Origin: Salinicoccus cyprini
Lineage (GTDB): Bacteria > Bacillota > Bacilli > Staphylococcales > Salinicoccaceae
Direction of reading: 5' to 3'
NCBI RefSeq assembly: GCF_007713705.1
Contig: NZ_VMSJ01000001.1
Coordinates: forward strand, 868,001-932,000
DNA length: 64,000 bases
Of this stretch, positions 26,629-35,675 are shown in pieces. The translations under genes were made by a program, and so were the position numbers. The stretch's first letter is position 1; every line of letters starts with the position of its first letter. Below the pieces are notes generated by a model. That model worked only from the letters and a program-made list of their open reading frames with translations. It was not told the DNA's origin and ran no database searches.

Positions 26629-27438
26629 ATGAAACGTGGAAAAGGGCTGACATTTGTCGGCGATTCACGAGTACAGAAATATGACAAACCAAAGCTCAAT
26701 CGCGACTATTCCGAATTTCCAGGTCGCACAGAGGAATTCTATCCGGATTTCCTTCTGAAAGAGTGGGTAACTGGTGCAGTATTCCTCATCGGTTTCCTCT
26801 GTCTGACCGTCGCACACCCTGCACCGCTCGAACGTGTAGCAGATCCGACTGATACAGGATATATACCACTTCCTGACTGGTATTTCCTATTCCTCTATCA
26901 GATTCTCAAATACACATATGCATCCGGACCTTTCAATGTCATCGGTGCAATCATCATACCTGGTATTGCTGTTGGTGCATTGATGCTGGCACCTTGGCTG
27001 GATAACAGCAAGGAGCGCAAGTGGACGAAGCGTCCGGTTGCTGTTGCCATGATGCTCATTTCATTCGGCATCATCTTCTATACAACATGGGAGTCGGTCG
27101 CATACCACGACTGGGAAACCCAGAACCAGCAGGGTCAGATTGTATTCTCGAACCTTGATGCCGAAGATCCTGTCTTCCAGGATATCATCAGATCAAACTG
27201 TACAAGCTGCCACGGTGGTGAGCTGACAGGTGGATCCGGGCCGAACCTGATTGAACCTGATCTGAATGCAGAAACAGTACGTGCATTCGTAGAGAATGGT
27301 ACTGGAGAAATGCCGGCATTCAAAGACCAGCTGACTGACGAGCAGATCCAGCAGGTTTCAGAGTTTGTTGCCAACCTCGAACTGACATCAAGAGATGGCG
27401 CTACAAATTCCACCAACGATTCCGACACATCCGAATAA
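26629..27438 (+). CDS. qcrC: Menaquinol:cytochrome c reductase subunit IV-cytochrome c fusion
   Basis: QcrC fuses a subunit-IV-like membrane part to a cytochrome c domain. The 269-aa protein has about three transmembrane helices in the first 150 residues, with the PDWYFLFLYQILKY quinol-site region. The C-terminal domain has a haem c site CTSCH (Cys191, Cys194, His195) and a likely Met ligand in GTGEMPAF. The haem must be attached by the ResABC system at the start of the window. The last residues are polar and rich in Asn, Ser and Asp. A terminator follows. Confidence 0.95.
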   Translation: MKRGKGLTFVGDSRVQKYDKPKLNRDYSEFPGRTEEFYPDFLLKEWVTGAVFLIGFLCLTVAHPAPLERVADPTDTGYIPLPDWYFLFLYQILKYTYASGPFNVIGAIIIPGIAVGALMLAPWLDNSKERKWTKRPVAVAMMLISFGIIFYTTWESVAYHDWETQNQQGQIVFSNLDAEDPVFQDIIRSNCTSCHGGELTGGSGPNLIEPDLNAETVRAFVENGTGEMPAFKDQLTDEQIQQVSEFVANLELTSRDGATNSTNDSDTSE

Positions 27439-27442
27439 TAAC

Positions 27443-27471
27443 AAAAAGCCCTAGCAATAGGGCTTTTTTTA
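27443..27471 (+). terminator. Terminator after qcrC
   Basis: Arms AGCCCTA and TAGGGCT with a GCAA loop, flanked by A and T runs, form a compact strong hairpin. Confidence 0.9.
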
Positions 27472-27487
27472 GTAAGGGAATGTACTT

Positions 27488-28063
27488 ATGTATAAACTAA
27501 TCGACCTGATGTACAACAGATGGTTTCTCATGCTGCTGCTGATTTCAAACGTCATCGGTACTCTTTATGGGTACTGGTGGTATAGAGGACAGCTCGCCGA
27601 CACGGACTGGTATTTCATCCCGTTCGTTCCGGACAGTCCGACAGCCACATTGTTCCTCTCGATCGTCATCCTTCTTATACTGATGGGGAGGAAGTGGGGG
27701 CTGATGGATGCCATGGCATTTACAACACTGATCAAATATGGCGTATGGGCGGTAGTCATGAATCTGCTGACTTTCGTGGAGACAGGATTCATTTCATGGA
27801 TCGGGCTGATGCTCATTGCATCCCACGGCATAATGGCTGTACAGGCGATTCTTTTTCTGCCTCATCTCGAGATCAGGCCCATCCATCTCTACATTACTGC
27901 CATCTGGCTGTTCCATAATGATATCATCGACTATGTATATGGACAGTATCCCGTCTACGGCAATCTGGCACAGTACGAAGCCCATATCGGATACTTCGCC
28001 TTCTGGCTGAGCGTCCTTGTACTGGTCCTGCTGCATCAGCTGGTACCGAGCCGTTCTGATTGA
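27488..28063 (+). CDS. ypjA: DUF1405 membrane protein YpjA
   Basis: This 191-aa protein is predicted to cross the membrane about six times and matches the DUF1405 family (YpjA), which follows qcrC in Bacillus. Visible features are a GTLYGYWWYRGQ loop after the first helix and a conserved NDIIDYVYGQYP segment near residue 140. Its function is unknown; constant linkage to qcrABC suggests a link to respiration, an inference only. It sits just after the qcr terminator. Confidence 0.85.
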   Translation: MYKLIDLMYNRWFLMLLLISNVIGTLYGYWWYRGQLADTDWYFIPFVPDSPTATLFLSIVILLILMGRKWGLMDAMAFTTLIKYGVWAVVMNLLTFVETGFISWIGLMLIASHGIMAVQAILFLPHLEIRPIHLYITAIWLFHNDIIDYVYGQYPVYGNLAQYEAHIGYFAFWLSVLVLVLLHQLVPSRSD

Positions 28064-28071
28064 CGGTTCGG
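28046..28071 (+). terminator. Hairpin at the end of ypjA
   Basis: Arms CCGAGCCGT and ACGGTTCGG (one G-U pair) close an 8-base loop over the ypjA stop. The T-run is weak and the hairpin overlaps the -35 of the next promoter, so termination is only likely. Confidence 0.45.
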
Positions 28072-28089
28072 CAAAATTTGAAGTAGAAT
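28060..28089 (+). promoter_or_regulatory. Promoter of the YugP-like gene
   Basis: TTGACG (28060-28065) and TAGAAT (28084-28089) are 18 bp apart, upstream of the zinc metallopeptidase gene. Confidence 0.6.
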
Positions 28090-28123
28090 AAAGTATGAAA
28101 AACTTTTGGAGGTTGGAATCCAC

Positions 28124-28819
28124 GTGATTATTATACTGTATTTTGTGATTTTGATGGTTGTTCCAATGCTCGCACAGATGAACGTGAAATCGACATTCAA
28201 CAAATACTCTAAAGTGCGTTCTACGAGTGGGCTTACAGGCCGTGAGGTAGCAGAGGAAATACTCAGGGAAAACGGCATCTACGATGTTTCCGTAGAAAGA
28301 GGCAAAGGCTTCCTGAGTGACTATTATGATCCGAAGAATAAGAAGGTTGTACTGTCCCCGCACAACTACGACACGCCAAGTGTTGCAGGTACGGCAGTTG
28401 CGGCCCACGAAGTCGGACATGCCATCCAGCATGCGACAGGCTACGCATTTCTTAACTTCCGTTCTGCACTCTTCCCGCTTGCCCAGCTTGGAAGCAACTT
28501 CTCATACATTCTGATTATTGCCGGCATATTCATCACCTATGCGCAGAGCAATGCACAAGGTGGACTGGGAGATATGCTCCTCTGGGGCGGTATCGCTCTT
28601 ATGGCATTTGCAGTTCTGTTCCAGATTGTTACGCTTCCGGTCGAGTTTGATGCATCCAAGCGTGCGATGAATCAGATCGAATCATTGAACATCGTCAATC
28701 AGAAGGAATACCGTCATGCCAAGAAAGTCCTTAACGCAGCAGCAATGACATACGTTGCAGCGACTGCAGTGGCTGTGGCTGAACTGGTCAGATTCATCAT
28801 GATTGCAAGAAGCAACTAG
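28124..28819 (+). CDS. Membrane zinc metallopeptidase, YugP family
   Basis: This 231-aa protein has an N-terminal membrane helix, the zinc-binding HEVGH motif (residues 95-99), and two more hydrophobic segments (about 125-150 and 155-180). The family (YugP, neutral zinc metallopeptidase) is widespread but its substrates are not well defined. GGAGG at 28108-28112 suggests the GTG at 28124 as start, with a slightly long 11-bp gap; a TTG at 28106 overlaps that site. It has its own promoter and a strong terminator. Confidence 0.85.
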   Translation: MIIILYFVILMVVPMLAQMNVKSTFNKYSKVRSTSGLTGREVAEEILRENGIYDVSVERGKGFLSDYYDPKNKKVVLSPHNYDTPSVAGTAVAAHEVGHAIQHATGYAFLNFRSALFPLAQLGSNFSYILIIAGIFITYAQSNAQGGLGDMLLWGGIALMAFAVLFQIVTLPVEFDASKRAMNQIESLNIVNQKEYRHAKKVLNAAAMTYVAATAVAVAELVRFIMIARSN

Positions 28820-28829
28820 ATCGGATCCG

Positions 28830-28858
28830 AGGAACCCATGAAGGGTTCCTTTTTTTAT
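28830..28858 (+). terminator. Terminator after the YugP-like gene
   Basis: Arms AGGAACCC and GGGTTCCT with a five-base loop are followed by a long T-run. Confidence 0.9.
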
Positions 28859-28886
28859 TTTACCTGTATTCTGTTAATATTATGAT
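28859..28886 (+). promoter_or_regulatory. Promoter of the Nudix gene
   Basis: TTTACC (28859-28864) and TATGAT (28881-28886) are 16 bp apart, just upstream of the Nudix gene. Confidence 0.4.
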
Positions 28887-28907
28887 GAACATGGAAGGAG
28901 AGATATC

Positions 28908-29390
28908 ATGGATTGCAGCTATACCGAGGAGCAGCGCATCTTTCGCTACAGAGCAGTCGGCATCATCATCGAGAATGGCCATATACTGCTTGCGACCAAC
29001 AGCATGGCGGAGTACTTCTATACAATCAGTGGGGCGGTCAAGCATGGCGAAACAAGTATTGATGCCGTCAGAAGGGAAGTCCTGGAAGAAACCCACCTTG
29101 AATATGAAGTAGAGAGGATGCTGACTGTTGTTGAAAACTTCTTCGATTACACGTTCAATAGTACAGAGTATGAGTTCCATGAAGTCGCCATCTACTACAT
29201 GATGAAACCCCAGGGCATGAAAAGCATCAATAGTGTGCATGATATAGGAGGCGGAAGGAAGGAACATGTCGAATGGATTCCGCTGTCAAAAATCGACAGG
29301 GTGGAGATCAGACCGGCAATCCTCAAGGAGATCATAGCCAATATCAATGATCTGCCTTCACCTCTGATACACAAAGATGTAAACCACTAG
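28908..29390 (+). CDS. Nudix hydrolase
   Basis: This 160-aa protein is a Nudix hydrolase, which cleaves nucleoside diphosphates linked to another group. The Nudix box is present as GAVKHGETSIDAVRREVLEE with its metal-binding REVLEE, though the usual glycine near the end of the box is replaced by His (ETHL). The substrate cannot be read from sequence. It stands alone with a promoter and AAGGAGAG ribosome-binding site upstream. Confidence 0.88.
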   Translation: MDCSYTEEQRIFRYRAVGIIIENGHILLATNSMAEYFYTISGAVKHGETSIDAVRREVLEETHLEYEVERMLTVVENFFDYTFNSTEYEFHEVAIYYMMKPQGMKSINSVHDIGGGRKEHVEWIPLSKIDRVEIRPAILKEIIANINDLPSPLIHKDVNH

Positions 29391-29401
29391 TGCAAATCAG
29401 G

Positions 29402-29430
29402 TTCACACAGTGACGAAGATTGTCTATAAT
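29402..29430 (+). promoter_or_regulatory. Promoter of mgsA-bshA
   Basis: TTCACA (29402-29407) and a consensus TATAAT (29425-29430) are 17 bp apart, upstream of mgsA. Confidence 0.6.
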
Positions 29431-29462
29431 CAGTAATAGCAACCAAAAGAATGGATGATGAT

Positions 29463-29840
29463 ATGAAGATTGCATTAATCGCGCATGATGAAAAGAAGGA
29501 TGATCTGCTGAGATTCATAGACAAGCACCTGGTATTTTTCAGAAACCAGGAGCTGTATGCGACCGGGACGACCGGCGGCAGAATCATCGAGCATACTGGA
29601 CTCGATTTGCACCGGTGCAAATCCGGACCGCTCGGTGGCGACCAGGAGATCGGTGCAATGGTCGCAAACAGGGCAATAGACTGCATCATCTTTTTCAGGG
29701 ATCCGCTTACTGCGCAGCCCCATGAGCCGGATGTCAGTGCGCTGCTGAGATTATCCGATGTATATGATGTACCGCTCGCGACGAATGAAGGCACTGCGGA
29801 GGCCATCCTCTACCATCTGAGCCACAAAGACAGGAGGTAG
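29463..29840 (+). CDS. mgsA: Methylglyoxal synthase
   Basis: MgsA converts dihydroxyacetone phosphate to methylglyoxal and phosphate, a bypass that relieves sugar-phosphate stress. The 125-aa protein opens with [15 protein letters not shown], carries the phosphate-binding GTTGGRI, the catalytic-Asp block [14 protein letters not shown] and [14 protein letters not shown]. The family start is the ATG at 29463; an ATG at 29451 would add four residues. It lies 5 bp before bshA. In B. subtilis bshB1 sits between these two genes, but not here. Confidence 0.95.
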   Translation: MKIALIAHDEKKDDLLRFIDKHLVFFRNQELYATGTTGGRIIEHTGLDLHRCKSGPLGGDQEIGAMVANRAIDCIIFFRDPLTAQPHEPDVSALLRLSDVYDVPLATNEGTAEAILYHLSHKDRR

Positions 29841-29845
29841 ACTGG

Positions 29846-30991
29846 ATGAAAATCGGTATAACCTGCTATCCGAGCGTGGGCGGCAGTGGCATCATCGCCA
29901 CTGAACTTGGTATACAAATGGCAAAAAAAGGGCATGAGGTGCACTTCATCACTTCAAATGTCCCTTTCAGACTGGATGCGAACCATCCGAACATCTATAT
30001 ACACCAGACGGATATAAACGACTACAGCGTATTTCGCTATCCACCCTACGACATCACCCTGGCAAGCAAGATTTCCGAGGTCATCGTCGAATACGACTTG
30101 GAAATCATCCATATGCACTACGCTGTCCCCCATGCTGTATGCGGCATTCTGGCACGGCAGATGGCAGGCCGGAATGTGGGCATCGTCACCACACTCCACG
30201 GCACCGACATCACAGTGCTCGGCCATGACATGTCGCTTGTCACTGCAATACGTTTCGGCATCAATGGTTCCGATACTGTCACGGCAGTTTCGGAAAGTCT
30301 GAAGGCACAGACGCTGGAACTGATCGGTCCGGACAAGGACATACAGACCGTCTACAACTTTGTTGATGAGAAGCATTTCAATACGATTGAGAGAGAAGAA
30401 ACAAAACAGCACATGAAGGAAAGATTCGGAATATCCAACAGCACCAGGGTGCTCATGCATACTTCGAACTTCAGAAAAATAAAACGGATCGATGATATCA
30501 TCCGCACTTTCCATGAAGTGCACCAGTCTGTGGACAGCATTCTTGTACTGGTCGGTGATGGTCCGGAGATGAACAGCATCCGCAGGCTGGTCAAAACTCT
30601 CGGGCTGGAAGACGCCGTCATATTTGCCGGGCAGCAGACAGATGTGAAATCATTCTATCAGATGAGTGATATATTCCTGCTCATGAGCGAGAAGGAAAGC
30701 TTCGGTCTGGCATTGCTTGAAGCGATGAACTGCGGCGCTGTGCCGGTCGGTTCGACAGCCGGCGGCATAAGCGAAGTCATCCGGCATGAAGAGACCGGCT
30801 ATCTTGTAGAGGTCGGTGATCATGAAACAGCTGCCAGTCATATCAACCGTATACTTGCGGAGGACACACTCTATGGAAGCATCCAGACCCGGATGCTTGA
30901 AGATGTCAAAACCCGTTTCCACTCCGATGTCATTGTGAGTGAGTACGAAACGCTGTACAGACAGCTGATCGAGGAGCAGAACCATGCATGA
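29846..30991 (+). CDS. bshA: Bacillithiol glycosyltransferase BshA
   Basis: BshA couples N-acetylglucosamine from its UDP form to L-malate, the first step of bacillithiol synthesis. The 381-aa GT4-family protein has the N-terminal glycine-rich CYPSVGGSGIIATELG, HTSNFRKIKR near residue 200, and the donor-binding EKESFGLALLEAMNCG near residue 282. Its place between mgsA and cca matches B. subtilis bshA. It overlaps cca by 8 bp. Its product would be handled by the YpdA and BrxA proteins in this window. Confidence 0.94.
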   Translation: MKIGITCYPSVGGSGIIATELGIQMAKKGHEVHFITSNVPFRLDANHPNIYIHQTDINDYSVFRYPPYDITLASKISEVIVEYDLEIIHMHYAVPHAVCGILARQMAGRNVGIVTTLHGTDITVLGHDMSLVTAIRFGINGSDTVTAVSESLKAQTLELIGPDKDIQTVYNFVDEKHFNTIEREETKQHMKERFGISNSTRVLMHTSNFRKIKRIDDIIRTFHEVHQSVDSILVLVGDGPEMNSIRRLVKTLGLEDAVIFAGQQTDVKSFYQMSDIFLLMSEKESFGLALLEAMNCGAVPVGSTAGGISEVIRHEETGYLVEVGDHETAASHINRILAEDTLYGSIQTRMLEDVKTRFHSDVIVSEYETLYRQLIEEQNHA

Positions 30992-32195
30992 ACTTTTTAC
31001 AACAGGCAATATCATACTGAAGACATTGGAGTCCCATGGATACAAGGGATACTTCGTCGGAGGCTGTGTACGGGACCATCATATGGGACGGACCATCAAT
31101 GATGTCGACATCACGACCGATGCGCTGCCGGAAGACATCGAGCGCATATTCGAGCATACAATCGATGTGGGCAAGGAGCATGGTACCATCATCGTCCTGG
31201 TGGAGGATACTCCGTTTGAAGTGACCACCTTCCGGACCGAATCGGAATACAGTGATTTCCGTCGACCGGATCAGGTCATATTCACCCGGGATCTATACAG
31301 CGATCTCGAACGCAGGGACTTCACCATGAACGCCATGGCCATGAACGATGATTTCACCATCATCGATCCCTATGACGGGATGGATGCCATCAGTCACCGC
31401 ATGATCGCCACTGTCGGCCTGGCATCCGAAAGATTCAACGAGGACGCCCTCAGAATATTGAGAGCTGCCAGGTTCTCCTCACAACTGCAGTTCGAAGTTT
31501 CAGAGGAGACGAGACGGGCCATGGCAGAGCATGCAGAGAATCTGCGCCATGTCGCTGTGGAGCGCAGTGTGACGGAACTCACCAAGCTCTATTTGGGGAT
31601 GGATCCAAAGAGAGGCAAAGTGCTGGTTGTGGATACACGCCTGAATAAGTATCTGCCATTTTTCGATAGGGTGGATGATGCATCATTCCTCAGGACAGAC
31701 GTCCGATCTTTGGAAGACGAGCTGGCGCTCCAGATCCATCTGTCGCCTGAGCTCGCACAGTCACTGTCCGCATTGAAGCTGTCCAATGCTGTCAAATCGT
31801 ATATCGGCAATATCATCAGATTGCTGGATATGGTCGATTCCGCCTCCATCAGGGAGCTCGCCTATGGATTTGACACAGGCATACTGGCGAATGCCATAAG
31901 TATGATCCAGGCGAATGGCTGGCTTGAAACCGGAGACAGGAGGGCACATCTGCAGTCGGCACTCAACATGAAACCTGCACTTCCCATCGCTGATGCTTCC
32001 GAGATCGATCTTGATGGACATGCACTCATGACACTGTTCAATGCACGCGGTGGCCGATGGATCAGGACCGTTCTTACAGCTGTGGAACAGGAGATACTTT
32101 ACGGCAGGCTGGAAAACGACAGATACAAAATAATTGAATGGGTGAAGGCACATGTCGAATTTGAAGCAGGAGATATTAAAATTACTGAAAAGTGA
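30984..32195 (+). CDS. cca: CCA tRNA nucleotidyltransferase
   Basis: This 403-aa class II enzyme adds or repairs the 3' CCA of tRNA. The head domain shows GGCVRDHHMGRTINDVDITT with the metal-binding Asp pair DVD, the RRDFTMNAMA block near residue 110, and a FNEDALRILRAARFSSQ segment at about 150. The C-terminal part is helical. It overlaps bshA at the start and birA at the end, the latter by 44 bp. Confidence 0.95.
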   Translation: MHELFTTGNIILKTLESHGYKGYFVGGCVRDHHMGRTINDVDITTDALPEDIERIFEHTIDVGKEHGTIIVLVEDTPFEVTTFRTESEYSDFRRPDQVIFTRDLYSDLERRDFTMNAMAMNDDFTIIDPYDGMDAISHRMIATVGLASERFNEDALRILRAARFSSQLQFEVSEETRRAMAEHAENLRHVAVERSVTELTKLYLGMDPKRGKVLVVDTRLNKYLPFFDRVDDASFLRTDVRSLEDELALQIHLSPELAQSLSALKLSNAVKSYIGNIIRLLDMVDSASIRELAYGFDTGILANAISMIQANGWLETGDRRAHLQSALNMKPALPIADASEIDLDGHALMTLFNARGGRWIRTVLTAVEQEILYGRLENDRYKIIEWVKAHVEFEAGDIKITEK

Positions 32196-33114
32196 CCAGT
32201 TCATTTCCGGACAGGAGATGGCCGACCGTCTGGATGTTTCCAGAACAGCCATCTGGAAGAACATCAATGCTCTGAAAACCGAAGGATACAGCATCGAATC
32301 GGTTACGAGAAAAGGCTATCATCTAAGAGAACACCCCCGTTACATAAGCCCGACAGCACTGGAAGTACTGGTTCAGGATTCCGCTCTTTTCAGTCATATG
32401 GAATATTTTGAAACGACAGAATCCACCCAGATCGAAGCATTCCAGAAGCTTGAGAGCCGGGATGGTGCCTATATCGTTGTGGCACTCGAGCAGACGAAGG
32501 GCAGGGGACGGTTCAACCGCGAGTGGTTCTCACCAAAGAACAGGGGACTCTATCTCTCCATCGTGCTGCGACCGAATATACCGATCACAGAAATCATACG
32601 CTTCAACCTTTTTATTTCACTGGCCCTCTCGAAGACACTGGATCAGGCCTTTGGTGTCAAGAGCGGCATCAAATGGCCGAACGATATATACATCAGCAAT
32701 CGGAAAGTATCTGGTTTTCTGACGGAAGTCGTCAGCGAAAGCAATGTGATCAATGCTATAATCTGTGGTATCGGCATCAACATATTCAAAGATGAAGGTG
32801 TCAGTGCGCTCGGTACCGCAACTGACATTGAATCGGAGATGGAACCCGGAAGAAAAGTGGATCTGGATGATTTCATGAAAAAGCTGATCCACAATATGGA
32901 AGTGTACTATGACCGTTTCATCAATGAACCATTCAGCAGCATCCGCGATGAATGGAAATCGCGGGCGATCGTCTTCAACAAAGATCTGAGAATCACCGAA
33001 ACCGGGGAAAGCTACATGGCCAAGGCTTTGGATATCGATTCCGATGGATTTTTGGAAGTGCTGGATGAAACAGGTGAAATCAGAAGAGTGGTCAGTGCGG
33101 ATATTGAACTCTAG
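32152..33114 (+). CDS. birA: Bifunctional biotin ligase/repressor BirA
   Basis: BirA attaches biotin to acyl-carrier proteins and, with an N-terminal DNA-binding domain, can repress biotin genes. The 320-aa protein has a helix-turn-helix at about 15-45 (MADRLDVSRTAIWKNINAL), the catalytic loop KGRGRFNREWFSP near 122-134, and a lysine-containing biotin site GIKWPNDIYI near 178. The start ATG lies 44 bp within cca. Both domains are complete, so it is a group II regulator-ligase. Confidence 0.94.
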   Translation: MSNLKQEILKLLKSDQFISGQEMADRLDVSRTAIWKNINALKTEGYSIESVTRKGYHLREHPRYISPTALEVLVQDSALFSHMEYFETTESTQIEAFQKLESRDGAYIVVALEQTKGRGRFNREWFSPKNRGLYLSIVLRPNIPITEIIRFNLFISLALSKTLDQAFGVKSGIKWPNDIYISNRKVSGFLTEVVSESNVINAIICGIGINIFKDEGVSALGTATDIESEMEPGRKVDLDDFMKKLIHNMEVYYDRFINEPFSSIRDEWKSRAIVFNKDLRITETGESYMAKALDIDSDGFLEVLDETGEIRRVVSADIEL

Positions 33115-33131
33115 TAGGAACTGGTGATGAG

Positions 33132-35645
33132 ATGCTGAATGAAAAATTTGCGGTGGTCGATCTGGAAACCGCCGGAAATAACAAAAATAAGGATAGTATC
33201 ATCCAATTGGGCATTGTAATTGTCCAGAACTTCAAAGTCGTTGATAAATATACGACTTTCCTGTCGGATGAAACAGAATTGACCCCCTTTATAAAAGAGC
33301 TGACAAGCATTGAGACATCCATGCTCGAAAATGCACCCCGGTTCAAAGATGTCGCCCACGAAATAGCGGCTCTTCTTGACGGCTGCGTCTTTACAGCTCA
33401 CAATGTCGAATTCGATTACGGGTTCCTCCAGTCTGCCTTCAGGAAGTGCGGCATCAGATACAGCCCGAACCATCTGCTCGATACTGTGGAGCTGGCGAAA
33501 ATATTTCTGCCGACACTGGAACGTCTACAGCTCAATGAGATTGCACAGACACTCGGCTTGCGTCTGTCAAATGCACACCGTGCAGACGAAGATGCACTGG
33601 CGACTGCAGAGCTGCTCATCCATCTGCTCGGCAAGATCTCTGCGCTGAATACTGACACCCAGAAGCAGCTGTATCATCTGTCGAAATCCCTGAAATACAG
33701 CTTGTCCGATGTGCTCTTCTCCGTTATTGCACAATCCGGGGAAAGGTCACCTCTCGGTCTTGAACACTATGGATCATTCTTCATGAAACAGGCGCCGCAT
33801 ATGAATAGGCACCTCGAGCCCGTTACGGTCAGGGAACTGTATGACGGCTATGTGGCATATTCGGGCAATGAGTACCGTGAGGAGCAGCTGCGTCTTGCCA
33901 ATGAGATATTCGAAGCACTTGAACAGGGTGACAATCTCGTTGTGGAGGCATATACCGGCGTCGGCAAGACACTTGCCTTCCTGATTGCCGCAGTCAGTTT
34001 CCACTCCCTTTTCGGCCGGAAAGTGCTTGTCAGTACATCGAAGAAGATTCTGCAGAATCAGATTCTTGCAGATGAGCTCAAAGTACTCGAGCAGGCTTCA
34101 GGCCTGTCAATCGGTGCAGCCAGTCTGAAAGGGAAAGAGAACTATATGAACCTTGATGCGTTCGAACTGCTCCTGTCCCTTGAGGAAAACAATACCGAAA
34201 TCGTACAGCTGAAAATGAAACTGCTCGTATGGCTCCTTGAAACAGACACGGGCGACCTGGCTGAAATCCATCTTAAAGGACCGGAGCGTGCCTACTATAG
34301 AACAGCATCCATCCAGGCTGGGGAATCAAGCAACCACCTGTTCTTCGAACGTGCCCTGTCTGAAGCAGAGCAGTCGGCATTTACAGTGACGAACCATTAT
34401 TTTCTGATGGAATGCCTTGACCATCTGCCTGATGTAGCAAGCGTCATCGTGGATGAGGCCCATCAGCTCAAACGGTCGCTCGAGGAAAGGATGCGGACGA
34501 CCTTCAGCTACCAGGCGATGAAGTTCTTCATCGGACAGATCGGCACTGCAGGCCAGGAACGGCTTCTGACCACCTATATCAACCATAATGAAATGTCGGT
34601 ATATCTGCTTGAGGATATACTCAAACACCTCAATCAGAGCATCGACAGGATATTCGGTGCGGCGGCAGCCGGCAATATGGAAGATATGCGGCACCATATC
34701 GAAGTCAGCATCCATCATGCTTCCATATTCCTCGGCACCATACGCGGTACGCAGAACTACCAGGTCCTCTACAATCATATGCACCACTATCAAAGAATGC
34801 TCGGAAGTCTTGAACGTGGAATAAGGACAGGCAGCTATACCCTCGATGCGGATAGGAACCCGCAGAAGATCAAGGTGCACATTCATGAAGCGGATATGGC
34901 CTCACTGCACAAGAAAACAAGCCATCTGGCTGCAACCATCATGCTGTCGGGCACATTGGAAGTGAACGGAAGCTTCGATCATCTCGACTACTGGTATGGG
35001 GAAGCGGATTTCAAGACGCTTGTCATACGCAACGAAGCGCTCTTCAGGCAGACGAAGATATTTGTGCCGGAGGATATTCCCGCCTATGATGTACAGGATG
35101 ACGACTTCATCGCAACGATTGTCGAATACATCGCCATCTATCTGAGCGAGACGGACCAGAAGCTGATGGTCCTGTTCTCGAACTTCGAGCTGCTGGACAA
35201 GGTCTACGAGTATACGGAGGATATACAGACTTTCGAGGACTATGTAATACTGAGGCAGTCGCGGGCGACTACAAGCGAAAAGCTGCTGGCCCAGTTCAAC
35301 CAGCTGGACAGATGCGTACTCCTCGGTACGTCGAGCTTCAATGAAGGCATCAATATACAGAGTACAGGCACAAAATGCCTGATGCTGACAAAGCTGCCCT
35401 TTCCTGTGCCGAAGGAAGCGGATTTCAGAAGCTTCTACCGGACCGACCTGCCGGAAGCAGTATTCCAGTTCAGGCAGATTGCCGGCAGGATCCACCGCCG
35501 TCCGGAGGAGAAGGGACTGCTGCTGCTGTTCGACAGACGCATTCTCAGCCGCAGGTACAGTGACGCATTCCTCAAGTATTTCCCCCCTGAAAATATCATC
35601 GAGGGGGACGGAGAGTCTTTCAAAGCACTGCTCCGTGATTTATAA
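33132..35645 (+). CDS. dinG: DinG family exonuclease-helicase
   Basis: This 837-aa protein fuses an N-terminal DEDD 3'-5' exonuclease (about 1-175) to a DinG/XPD-like helicase. The exonuclease shows FAVVDLETAGN and HNVEFDYGFL. The helicase has the Walker A motif AYTGVGKT near residue 278, a DEAH box VDEAHQL near 443, and a late motif QIAGRIHRRPEEKG. The four iron-sulfur cysteines of E. coli DinG are not visible. Staphylococcal DinG works mainly as a nuclease, so helicase activity should not be assumed. It lies between birA and aspB as in Bacillus. Confidence 0.94.
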   Translation: MLNEKFAVVDLETAGNNKNKDSIIQLGIVIVQNFKVVDKYTTFLSDETELTPFIKELTSIETSMLENAPRFKDVAHEIAALLDGCVFTAHNVEFDYGFLQSAFRKCGIRYSPNHLLDTVELAKIFLPTLERLQLNEIAQTLGLRLSNAHRADEDALATAELLIHLLGKISALNTDTQKQLYHLSKSLKYSLSDVLFSVIAQSGERSPLGLEHYGSFFMKQAPHMNRHLEPVTVRELYDGYVAYSGNEYREEQLRLANEIFEALEQGDNLVVEAYTGVGKTLAFLIAAVSFHSLFGRKVLVSTSKKILQNQILADELKVLEQASGLSIGAASLKGKENYMNLDAFELLLSLEENNTEIVQLKMKLLVWLLETDTGDLAEIHLKGPERAYYRTASIQAGESSNHLFFERALSEAEQSAFTVTNHYFLMECLDHLPDVASVIVDEAHQLKRSLEERMRTTFSYQAMKFFIGQIGTAGQERLLTTYINHNEMSVYLLEDILKHLNQSIDRIFGAAAAGNMEDMRHHIEVSIHHASIFLGTIRGTQNYQVLYNHMHHYQRMLGSLERGIRTGSYTLDADRNPQKIKVHIHEADMASLHKKTSHLAATIMLSGTLEVNGSFDHLDYWYGEADFKTLVIRNEALFRQTKIFVPEDIPAYDVQDDDFIATIVEYIAIYLSETDQKLMVLFSNFELLDKVYEYTEDIQTFEDYVILRQSRATTSEKLLAQFNQLDRCVLLGTSSFNEGINIQSTGTKCLMLTKLPFPVPKEADFRSFYRTDLPEAVFQFRQIAGRIHRRPEEKGLLLLFDRRILSRRYSDAFLKYFPPENIIEGDGESFKALLRDL

Positions 35646-35675
35646 TGACTATATCAACCCTAAAGGAGACGAAAT

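Noticed and set aside
34326-34886. 186-codon minus-strand frame opposite dinG
   Set aside because: It lies wholly within dinG, has no start signals and no domain.
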